From the NCBI GenBank assembly GCA_905480065.1, contig CAJQOV010000103.1, positions 1-11,788 of the forward strand: a DNA stretch of 11,788 nt, in the 5' to 3' direction. The position numbers and the translations under genes were made by a program. This DNA comes from an uncultured Gammaproteobacteria bacterium. Its GTDB lineage: Bacteria > Pseudomonadota > Gammaproteobacteria > UBA9214. This document shows positions 5,789 to 11,788 of the stretch, piece by piece (position 1 is the first letter of the stretch; every line of letters begins with the position of its first letter). The notes below the pieces were generated by a model. It searched no databases. It worked only from the letters and a program-made list of their open reading frames with translations, and was not told the origin of the DNA.

Positions 5789-6775
5789 ATGAAACCGAAC
5801 CAGCCTCAAATACACAAAAACCACGCGTTCAGGCGTCACACCGGCGCGTCTGTGCTGGCCCTGTGCCTGCTCGCCAGTGCCGGCAGCAATGCCGAAACCT
5901 TCATCCTGCCACCTGCAGATGTCGACGTGATCGGCCAGGTCACTTATACCGAGGCCGGTCGTGACAATACGCTGCTGGATATCGCGCGACGCTTTGACAT
6001 CGGACAGAATGAAATCCTGCTGGCCAATCCAGAGGTCGATCGCTGGCTACCAGCCGATCATTCCAAGGTGGTCATCCCGAACCGTTACGTGATACCCAAA
6101 GCCGAGCGCACCGGCGTCGTCATCAACCTGCCGGAAATGCGCCTGTATTATTTCCCGAAAGCAAAAGACGGCCAGCGGCCCGTGCTGATCACCCACCCGA
6201 TCAGCGTCGGCCGTATGGACTGGAGTTCTCCACTGGGCAACACATCGATTGTCAGCAAGCAGACAGACCCAAGCTGGACACCACCCGAATCGATCAAGAA
6301 AGAAGCACTGGCCGATGGCCGGTTTCTCCCCGACGTGGTACCCGGCGGCCCGGATAACCCGCTGGGAAGATTCGCTATGCGCCTGGGTATTCCCGGCTAC
6401 CTCATTCACAGCACCAACAAGCCCTATGGTGTGGGTATGCGTGTCACCCATGGCTGTATACGCATGTACCCGGAAGACATCGAGGGACTGTTTGCCGATA
6501 TCCCGGTCGGCACTTCGGTACAGCTCGTCAATCAGCCCATCAAGCTGGGCTGGATGGCCGACGGCCTGTTTGTCGAGTTGCACCCGCCACTGGAGGAAGA
6601 CGAACCGCAGTACCAGGATTACATGCAGCGTGTACTGGACGCCGTGGCTGACATGCTGGCATCCCAGCCCGGTGCCGGCGAGCTGAATTCAGACCGGCGT
6701 TTAAGCCTGAATGGCGAGGCCTTGCGCCAGGCAGTCGAGGAAAAAAATGGCATCCCGCTTCTGATTACCCGCTAG
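5789..6775 (+). CDS. LysM-containing YkuD L,D-transpeptidase (ErfK/YbiS type)
   Basis: A 328-residue exported protein: a long basic N-region and hydrophobic core with likely cleavage after SNA (residue 35), a LysM-like peptidoglycan-binding module (about 48-100, with LLDIARRF and an ANPEVD pocket), then a YkuD domain (about 107-245). The catalytic motif is complete: HS at 'YLIHST' and THGCIR with Cys223. A C-terminal tail of ~80 residues follows. The layout matches E. coli ErfK/YbiS/YcfS/YnhG-type enzymes, which either form 3-3 cross-links or attach Lpp to meso-DAP. A Lpp-like gene lies just downstream on the opposite strand, which favours the attaching role, but this is inference from context. 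Confidence 0.9.
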   Translation: MKPNQPQIHKNHAFRRHTGASVLALCLLASAGSNAETFILPPADVDVIGQVTYTEAGRDNTLLDIARRFDIGQNEILLANPEVDRWLPADHSKVVIPNRYVIPKAERTGVVINLPEMRLYYFPKAKDGQRPVLITHPISVGRMDWSSPLGNTSIVSKQTDPSWTPPESIKKEALADGRFLPDVVPGGPDNPLGRFAMRLGIPGYLIHSTNKPYGVGMRVTHGCIRMYPEDIEGLFADIPVGTSVQLVNQPIKLGWMADGLFVELHPPLEEDEPQYQDYMQRVLDAVADMLASQPGAGELNSDRRLSLNGEALRQAVEEKNGIPLLITR

Positions 6776-6791
6776 CAGGCAGGACAAAAAA

Positions 6792-6815
6792 ACAAGGCCC
6801 CGTACGGGGCCTTGT
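6792..6815 (-). terminator. intrinsic terminator of the Lpp-like gene
   Basis: A perfect 24-base palindrome forms a 10-bp or longer GC-rich stem with a GTAC centre. On the minus strand it is followed at once by a run of seven T residues (complement of 6786-6792), giving a textbook rho-independent terminator 24 bases after the lipoprotein stop codon. On the plus strand no T run follows, so it may only partly stop transcripts coming from the convergent YkuD gene. Strong terminators are typical of very highly expressed lpp genes. Confidence 0.9.
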
Positions 6816-6838
6816 GGAATACCTGCAGATACCGATTG

Positions 6839-7111
6839 TTACTTGTGCATGGCCTTCTTGAACATGCGATCAATCTTGGTTTCGGTGTCTTCTGCAATTG
6901 CCTTGGCCTCGTTGGCAGTCCGCAGCGCTTCGGCAGACGTGGCCTTGGCAGCAGCGGCATCCGCCTTGGCGGCGGCGGCATCGGCGGCGGCAGAATCAAT
7001 CTGTGCCTGCATTGCAGCATTGTTACCGGTAGATGCACAACCTGACAAGCCAGCCACCAAGATGGTGGCAGCGGCCAGGGCCTGGATACTACGTGATGTG
7101 TGAACTGACAT
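6839..7111 (-). CDS. lpp: Lpp/OprI-like alanine-zipper murein lipoprotein
   Basis: A 90-residue prolipoprotein with a lipobox (GLSGC, lipidated Cys25) and a mature chain of 66 residues made almost wholly of Ala-rich heptads (DAAAAKADAAAAKA). Length and composition match Lpp (58 mature residues) and OprI. It should form a trimeric coiled coil from the outer membrane toward the wall. The C-terminus ends in Lys (KKAMHK), as needed for covalent attachment to meso-DAP by an L,D-transpeptidase. The ATG at 7111 is chosen because AGGAGAG lies a few bases upstream; a TTG ten codons earlier is less likely. The gene is flanked by two YkuD-fold genes and has its own terminator. Confidence 0.88.
   Translation of the reverse strand: MSVHTSRSIQALAAATILVAGLSGCASTGNNAAMQAQIDSAAADAAAAKADAAAAKATSAEALRTANEAKAIAEDTETKIDRMFKKAMHK
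6941..6982 (-). repeat. two tandem 21-base repeats encoding coiled-coil heptads
   Basis: Units at 6941-6961 and 6962-6982 agree at 18 of 21 bases. Each encodes one seven-residue Ala-rich heptad of the lipoprotein, so the unit length keeps the coiled-coil register. This indicates recent internal duplication of a heptad in the mature protein. Confidence 0.6.
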
Positions 7112-7282
7112 TCGTCTCTCCTGCATGGTTAAATTCAGCAACTGGTACTTCCAGCCAGCCGGGTACCCGGAGGCATGGTGCGTATGCTACCGAAATGAAT
7201 ATCAACTTGAAATGATCTTGATCAGTTAAATTCACGAATAATCAGTCATTCGAAGCTCTATCATGGGGTGCGACAAAACTGC
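7112..7282 (-). promoter_or_regulatory. leader and likely promoter region of the Lpp-like gene
   Basis: The 171 bases between the two minus-strand genes include an AT-rich part (about 7190-7260) where the lpp promoter is expected. I could not settle on one -35/-10 pair. Two perfect inverted repeats are visible: CCGGGTACCCGG at 7159-7170, which would lie in the mRNA leader, and TGATC-TT-GATCA at 7213-7224, a possible operator. The good ribosome-binding site AGGAGAG is at 7116-7122. Confidence 0.4.
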
Positions 7283-7837
7283 TCAGCGGATCTCGACCAG
7301 GGTGCCGACGGCGACCCATTCCACTAACCGGTCGATTTCCTCGTTGGTCAGCGCGACACAACCATTCGTCCAGTTGTATTCCCGATGCATGTCAGCATCT
7401 CCGGCGCCGATCCCGTGAATGCCAATCAAACCGCCCAGCCCGGTATTTTGGGGGGGCACCTCTCCCCGCTTGTGGGCGCGTCGGATTGCCAACCATTGCT
7501 CCTTGCTAATCGTACCCTTGGAAAATGCTCTTGATGCTGTTTCGAGGTCAGGATAGTTCAGTCCAAGGAACCGATGGTAACGGGTCTTTTCGCTTATCCA
7601 GCCAATCCGGAAACGTCCCAGCGGTGTTTTGTTGTCACCTCGAATCTTGGCATCCGATGTACCGTAACGACCAATGGAGATGTCTTCGAAGGTATGGATT
7701 ACCGCCTCCCCGTCCAGCACGGTCATCGTTCCGGTACTCGTATCGACCAGCAGGCTGACCTCGCCAGCGGTCGTCCCGGAACCCACACATACCAGCAATG
7801 ACAACAGGAGCGCTTTCCAGTCGCGATGCTTCGACAT
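7283..7837 (-). CDS. YkuD-fold L,D-transpeptidase, variant active site
   Basis: A 184-residue exported protein. The signal peptide (MSKHRDWKALLLSLLVCVGSGTTAG) supports the ATG at 7837; GGAG lies about ten bases upstream. The YkuD domain has the TPLGRFRIGW strand, the HGIG motif (His141) and the catalytic Cys160 in TNGCVALTN. Here the usual SHGC/THGC motif reads TNGC, the form common in the YafK-like branch of the family. That branch includes the E. coli enzyme (DpaA/LdtF) reported to release Lpp from peptidoglycan. It could therefore attach, detach or cross-link. It lies upstream of the Lpp-like gene on the same strand and may be transcribed with it; it diverges from the aminotransferase gene 85 bases away. 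Confidence 0.85.
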   Translation of the reverse strand: MSKHRDWKALLLSLLVCVGSGTTAGEVSLLVDTSTGTMTVLDGEAVIHTFEDISIGRYGTSDAKIRGDNKTPLGRFRIGWISEKTRYHRFLGLNYPDLETASRAFSKGTISKEQWLAIRRAHKRGEVPPQNTGLGGLIGIHGIGAGDADMHREYNWTNGCVALTNEEIDRLVEWVAVGTLVEIR

Positions 7838-7922
7838 TTTCGGTACGCTCCGGCTATGGACAACAAGCACGCATTCTACCCCGAAGTCGAGCCACCCACA
7901 CACAATCGTTACCGCCTTTCCA

Positions 7923-9044
7923 ATGGATGATCCCGCATTCCAGCTGGATGAGGAACTGGTTTACCTCAACCATGCCGCCGTTGCACCCTGGCCACGCAGG
8001 ACCGTGCAGGCGGTAACTGAATTCGCCCGCGAGAATGGCAGGTATGGTTCGCGCAATTACCTGCGCTGGGTACACACCGAGGGTTTGTTGCGCCAGCAAC
8101 TATGCGCCCTGATCAACGCCCGGCACAGTGACGAGATCGCCCTCTTGAAGAACACCTCGGAAGCATTGTCCGTGGTTGCCTGGGGACTGCCCTGGCAGGC
8201 CGGAGACAATGTCGTGATCAGCACCCAGGAGTTTCCATCCAATCGCGTGGTGTGGGAATCACTCGATGTGCTGGGTGTGGAAACCCGTCAGGCCGATCTG
8301 CTGCAACACGACACGCCCGAGGCGGCGCTGATTGCCAAAATGGATGCGCACACGCGCCTGCTCTCCGTCAGCTCCGTGCAATACGGTAGTGGCCTGCGGC
8401 TTGACCTGACAACCCTGGGCAGCGCCTGTCGCGAGCGCGGCATCCTGTTTTGCATAGATGCGATCCAGAGTCTTGGCGCCCACCAGCTTGACGTACAGGA
8501 ATGCCAGGCGGACTTTGTCATGGCTGACGGCCACAAGTGGCTGCTGGGGCCGGAAGGGCTTGCCGTATTCTTTTGCCGGCAGGAAATAATGGATCAACTT
8601 GCCTTGCGCCAGTATGGCTGGCACATGCTGGCTGATGCCGGACATTTCGACAACCATTCACGTGAAGTTGCAGCTAACGCGCGGCGCTTCGAATGCGGCA
8701 GTCCAAACATGCTTGGCATCCATGCACTGCATGCCAGCCTCGGATTGATACTCGAAACCGGCATGCAAAAAATCGAGCAGCTGGTGCTGGAAAATACCCG
8801 CTTCATGTTCGATTTCCTTGCCGCACGGAGCGATCGTTATTCCGTACTCACCCCCGACGCCCCCGGGCGTTACGCGGGCATAGTTACCTTCCGGCCACTG
8901 CACGAGTCGCCGGAACTGTTGTTCGAAATGCTGGGACAGCAACACATTGCCTGCGCATTGCGTGGTGGCGGCATACGTTTCTCGCCGCACTTCTATACCC
9001 CGCGCAAAAAACTGTGCAGGGCACTGGATGTGCTGGATCACTAG
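7923..9044 (+). CDS. class V aminotransferase-fold PLP enzyme
   Basis: A 373-residue cytoplasmic enzyme of the class V aminotransferase fold (NifS/isopenicillin-N-epimerase-like). It begins with the typical YLNHAAVAPWP motif; Lys205 in DGHKWLLGPEG is the PLP-binding lysine, preceded by the CIDAIQSLGA block (Asp interacting with the PLP ring nitrogen). A GGGIRFSPHFYTP segment near the C-terminus matches substrate-contact Arg regions. Members include cysteine desulfurases, kynureninases and selenocysteine lyases; no loop cysteine in the usual position argues against a SufS-type role. ATG 7923 is chosen because the protein then starts at the family's usual place, although it lacks a clear ribosome-binding site; longer in-frame starts would lie inside the divergent YkuD gene. 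Confidence 0.85.
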   Translation: MDDPAFQLDEELVYLNHAAVAPWPRRTVQAVTEFARENGRYGSRNYLRWVHTEGLLRQQLCALINARHSDEIALLKNTSEALSVVAWGLPWQAGDNVVISTQEFPSNRVVWESLDVLGVETRQADLLQHDTPEAALIAKMDAHTRLLSVSSVQYGSGLRLDLTTLGSACRERGILFCIDAIQSLGAHQLDVQECQADFVMADGHKWLLGPEGLAVFFCRQEIMDQLALRQYGWHMLADAGHFDNHSREVAANARRFECGSPNMLGIHALHASLGLILETGMQKIEQLVLENTRFMFDFLAARSDRYSVLTPDAPGRYAGIVTFRPLHESPELLFEMLGQQHIACALRGGGIRFSPHFYTPRKKLCRALDVLDH

Positions 9045-9204
9045 ATGCCTGCAGTTCGCCATTACACGCACCATCATCCGCCAGGGGTGGATTGCCTGGC
9101 GCAAGCCGGGAGCCGGTTACTTAGTTTCAAACCTGCACTGCCGATACAGAAAAATGGCACCACAGGCCTTGTACAGGCAGCGATAACCGCTGCTGACAAG
9201 GATC

Positions 9205-9217
9205 TCGCAACTTGCGA
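9205..9217. promoter_or_regulatory. perfect inverted repeat, candidate operator for fadE
   Basis: TCGCAA (9205-9210) and TTGCGA (9212-9217) form a perfect 13-base dyad with a single central base. It sits just upstream of the AT-rich promoter-like block, about 100 bases before the fadE start. Fatty-acid oxidation genes are usually controlled by TetR- or GntR-family regulators (FadR, PsrA) that bind short dyads. The sequence is not a recognisable FadR or PsrA consensus, so the binding protein is unknown. Confidence 0.4.
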
Positions 9218-9234
9218 AACACTCACCTGTCTAA

Positions 9235-9267
9235 TACGTTACTTATTGATATATCTAGTATTATACT
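9235..9267 (+). promoter_or_regulatory. AT-rich promoter-like block of fadE
   Basis: TATACT at 9262-9267 is a good -10 candidate (5 of 6 matches), but the corresponding -35 region (TTACTT at 9239-9244) is poor, which would fit an activated promoter. The predicted transcript would have a leader of about 40 bases before the fadE ATG. Confidence 0.3.
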
Positions 9268-9312
9268 CCAGCCCACCACGAAGGCGCACACACAGCGCCA
9301 GGGATAACCAGC

Positions 9313-11787
9313 ATGACCGGGTTCATTGAATTACTCGCTGCACTCATCGCGATCAGCTTCCTGATGGCACGCCGTGGCTCCCGCCACCTGTGGGTCGCCG
9401 TAATGGCCGGATTTCTCGGCTACTGGACCTTCATTCACGGTCCTTCCGCCTGGTTCATGGCGCTGGCCTGGCTTGCCTTTACACCGCTAGCCGTCGTGCT
9501 GGTGGCAGATAAATTACGGCACACGCTGATCATTGCCCCGCTGCTGGGCCTGTATCGCAAGATCCTGCCCAGCATGTCTGATACAGAGCGTGAGGCGCTG
9601 CAGGCGGGCACGGTCTGGTGGGAGGCCGAGATTTTCAGCGGCAATCCCGACTGGCATCGAATGCTCAGTTACCCTGCTCCCGCACTGAGTCTCGAGGAAC
9701 AGGCGTTCATTGATGGTCCGACCGAACAACTCTGTGCCATGGTCAATGATTGGGAAATCACCGAACAACTGCATGACCTGACCGCGGAGACCTGGGAATT
9801 TCTCAAGCATAACGGCTTCTTCGGCATGATCATCCCGAAGCAGTTTGGTGGCCTGGGTTTCTCTGCCAACGCACATTCCGCCGTAGTCATGAAGGTCGCC
9901 AGCCGCAGCATCTCGGCAGGCGTAACGGTGATGGTGCCGAACTCGCTGGGACCGGCCAAACTGCTGCTGACCTATGGCACCGAGCAACAGAAACAGCATT
10001 ACCTGCCGCGCCTGGCCAGGGGCGAGGAAATTCCCTGTTTCGCGCTGACCGGCCCGGATGCAGGCAGCGACGCGGCATCGATGCCGGATACCGGCGTGGT
10101 ATGCCGCCAGCATTTCCGGGGCAATGATGATGTGCTCGGTATCCGGCTGAACTGGGAAAAACGCTATATCACCCTGGGACCGGTTGCCACCCTCCTCGGC
10201 CTCGCTTTCCAGCTGCATGACCCTGATCACCTGATCGGCGAACAGGACGACATCGGTATTACCCTGGCGCTCATCCCGGTCAATACACCGGGCGTGGAAA
10301 TCGGTGCGCGTCACTACCCGATGAGCCAGGCATTCATGAATGGACCAAACCGTGGCAAGGATGTCTTTATCCCGATGGACTGGGTGATCGGTGGCCAGGA
10401 ATACGCAGGCCAGGGATGGCGCATGCTGATGAACTGCCTGTCCGATGGCCGCGCCATTTCGCTGCCGGCACTCAGCACGGCGGCCGGCAAACTGGTGTGC
10501 CGCAGCGTTGGCGCCTATGCCGGCGTACGCAAACAGTTCAAGCTGCCGATCGGCAAGTTTGAAGGCGTGAGCGAGGTACTGGCGCGCATTGCCGGACTGA
10601 GCTACCTCATGAATGCGACACGCGGCTTTACCACGGCTGCACTGGACAGCGGTGAAGAACCCTCGGTGGCTTCCGCGATCATCAAGTATCACCTCACCGA
10701 GCGTATGCGCATCGTCATGAATGATGGCATGGATATCCTCGGCGGTAGCGGCATCAGCATGGGCCCGCGCAACTTCATCGCCCGTTCCTACCAGGCACTG
10801 CCGATCGCGATTACCGTCGAGGGTGCCAACATCCTCACCCGTAACCTGATCATCTTTGGACAGGGTGCAATCCGCTGTCACCCGCACCTGTTCAGCGAAA
10901 TGGAAGCGGTCGCCAGCAACGATGTCGCGGCGTTCGACGCTGCCCTGCTTGGTCACGCCAGCCACGCGATGAGCAATTGCAGCCGTTCCCTGTTCCACAG
11001 CATCACTGGCGGACGCCTGTTGAATGCACCGCAACATGGCGTTCGCGGGCATTACTACCGGCAATTCGGCCGCATGAGCCTGGCCTTCTCCGTGACTACG
11101 GAAATGACCCTGATGTCACTGGGCGGCAGCCTGAAGCGCAAGGAATCGATTTCTGCACGGCTTGGCGACGTACTCAGTTACCTCTACATGGGCAGCGCGA
11201 TACTCAAGCATCACTACGACAACGGCTCGCCGGACGAGGAACTGCCACTGCTCGAATGGGCCTGCCAGGACCTGCTGTACCACATCCAGCTGCGCCTGCA
11301 TGAAGTGTTCAATAACCTGCCTGCGCGCAGCGCGGCAACACTGGCACACCTGCTCAGCTTCCCGTTTGGCAAGCCCTACCAGCGACCGTCTGACGCACTT
11401 TCACAAAAGCTTGCCGACCTGCTTATGCAACCCGGTGAACTGCGTGACCGGCTTACCGAAGGTGTGTATATTCCGAACGACACCACGGAACCGGTTGCAC
11501 AACTCGACGCTGCGCTGGTGAAGGCCGTCAAGGCCGAAGCGGCATTGCACAAGCTACGGGATGCCATGCGAAGCGATGTACTTGAACATGGCGACCCGGA
11601 AGCCAGTATCGATGCCGGTCTCGAGTCCGGCGTGATCAACGCTGCAGAAGCCAGCACCATTCGCGCCGCGATTACGGCTCGTAATCTGGTTATCCAGGTC
11701 GACGCGTTCGATCCTGCATTCTTTACCAAGGAGCACAAGGCATGGGTGGACAGCAATCTGGGTGGGGTGGCCGGCCGGTCTTTGTAG
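9313..11787 (+). CDS. fadE: acyl-CoA dehydrogenase FadE
   Basis: The 824-residue protein matches E. coli-type FadE (about 814 residues) over its whole length. It has a hydrophobic N-terminus with two or three membrane segments (about 2-20, 28-45 and 47-65), the conserved SDTEREALQAGTVWWE and HGFFGMIIPKQFGGLGFSA-type blocks, the FAD-site motif ALTGPDAGSD (244-253), the ACAD C-terminal helical domain and a DUF1974-type tail from about residue 520. Glu503 in ITVEGAN is the expected catalytic base. It performs the first step of fatty-acid beta-oxidation, oxidising acyl-CoA to trans-2-enoyl-CoA and passing electrons to ETF. The start has AGGG about nine bases upstream. The stop lies one base before the window end, so any downstream partner is not visible. 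Confidence 0.95.
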   Translation: MTGFIELLAALIAISFLMARRGSRHLWVAVMAGFLGYWTFIHGPSAWFMALAWLAFTPLAVVLVADKLRHTLIIAPLLGLYRKILPSMSDTEREALQAGTVWWEAEIFSGNPDWHRMLSYPAPALSLEEQAFIDGPTEQLCAMVNDWEITEQLHDLTAETWEFLKHNGFFGMIIPKQFGGLGFSANAHSAVVMKVASRSISAGVTVMVPNSLGPAKLLLTYGTEQQKQHYLPRLARGEEIPCFALTGPDAGSDAASMPDTGVVCRQHFRGNDDVLGIRLNWEKRYITLGPVATLLGLAFQLHDPDHLIGEQDDIGITLALIPVNTPGVEIGARHYPMSQAFMNGPNRGKDVFIPMDWVIGGQEYAGQGWRMLMNCLSDGRAISLPALSTAAGKLVCRSVGAYAGVRKQFKLPIGKFEGVSEVLARIAGLSYLMNATRGFTTAALDSGEEPSVASAIIKYHLTERMRIVMNDGMDILGGSGISMGPRNFIARSYQALPIAITVEGANILTRNLIIFGQGAIRCHPHLFSEMEAVASNDVAAFDAALLGHASHAMSNCSRSLFHSITGGRLLNAPQHGVRGHYYRQFGRMSLAFSVTTEMTLMSLGGSLKRKESISARLGDVLSYLYMGSAILKHHYDNGSPDEELPLLEWACQDLLYHIQLRLHEVFNNLPARSAATLAHLLSFPFGKPYQRPSDALSQKLADLLMQPGELRDRLTEGVYIPNDTTEPVAQLDAALVKAVKAEAALHKLRDAMRSDVLEHGDPEASIDAGLESGVINAAEASTIRAAITARNLVIQVDAFDPAFFTKEHKAWVDSNLGGVAGRSL

Positions 11788-11788
11788 T

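Larger units (their letters stand above)
9045..9312. other. 268-base non-coding region upstream of fadE
   Basis: No convincing gene is present; an ATG-initiated frame directly after the preceding stop codes for low-complexity, unconserved sequence and runs into fadE. The region holds inverted repeats at 9177-9193 (GCAGCG/CGCTGC), 9124-9132 (GTTT-C-AAAC) and 9205-9217, and an AT-rich block at 9230-9270. The left hairpin could end the aminotransferase transcript but lacks a T run. Confidence 0.5.

Noticed and set aside
6047..6583. 178-codon minus-strand frame opposite the LysM-YkuD gene
   Set aside because: Antisense to a complete catalytic domain with no features of its own.
9045..9329. 94-codon frame between the aminotransferase and fadE
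   Set aside because: Starts at once after the preceding stop, lacks a ribosome-binding site, is low-complexity and overlaps the fadE start.
9514..11064. A 516-codon open frame on the minus strand opposite fadE
   Set aside because: It is exactly antisense to a highly conserved FadE coding region, its protein resembles nothing known, and such frames arise from the GC-rich codon pattern of the sense gene.
1..11788. Toxin-antitoxin, CRISPR, phage or defence system
   Set aside because: No direct repeats with spacers, nuclease, toxin, integrase or phage structural motif was seen on either strand.

Overview
The window looks like a chromosomal segment of a Gammaproteobacterium, estimated from gene content: a full-length FadE-type acyl-CoA dehydrogenase, EpmC (EF-P hydroxylase), a Lpp/OprI-type Ala-zipper lipoprotein and two-domain TrxC are all typical of that class. 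Most of it is GC-rich, tightly packed, ordinary-looking coding DNA. I cannot assign a genus. No rRNA, tRNA, CRISPR array, transposase, integrase or phage gene is visible.

Layout. (1) 1-923 is the disturbed part. An AT-richer stretch of about 204 bases with no recognisable gene runs directly into the interior of a TonB-like AgmX/PglI C-terminal-domain gene whose membrane-anchoring N-terminus is missing. It is followed by the first ~40 codons of an ABC-transporter ATPase, cut off just before the Walker A motif. (2) 908-2413 holds a small ABM-like protein, a membrane-anchored TlpA/ScsD-type thioredoxin-fold protein and thioredoxin 2 (TrxC), a thiol-redox group. A small helical protein gene on the minus strand overlaps the trxC stop codon. 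(3) 2725-5696 is a tight five-gene, probably cotranscribed run: epmC, a secreted lipase-like alpha/beta hydrolase, an NlpC/P60 lipoprotein, a secreted DUF1499 protein and a class II aldolase-like protein. (4) 5789-7837 is an envelope-anchoring group: a LysM-YkuD L,D-transpeptidase (+), a Lpp-like lipoprotein (-) with its own strong terminator, and a second YkuD-fold protein (-) with a variant active-site motif. (5) 7923-11787 carries a class V aminotransferase and fadE, separated by 268 bases that include a perfect 13-base inverted repeat next to an AT-rich promoter-like stretch.

How they may work together. The most coherent biology is the lipoprotein flanked by two YkuD-fold enzymes: in E. 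coli, enzymes of this fold attach Lpp to peptidoglycan and another detaches it. This part of the window may therefore encode an outer-membrane-to-wall tether together with the enzymes that make and perhaps break it. The NlpC/P60 lipoprotein also points to cell-wall work. The redox genes and the fatty-acid oxidation gene look like independent housekeeping units. I found no clear evidence for a wholly new defence or mobile system; the most unusual sequence-level observations are the two truncated genes at the left end.
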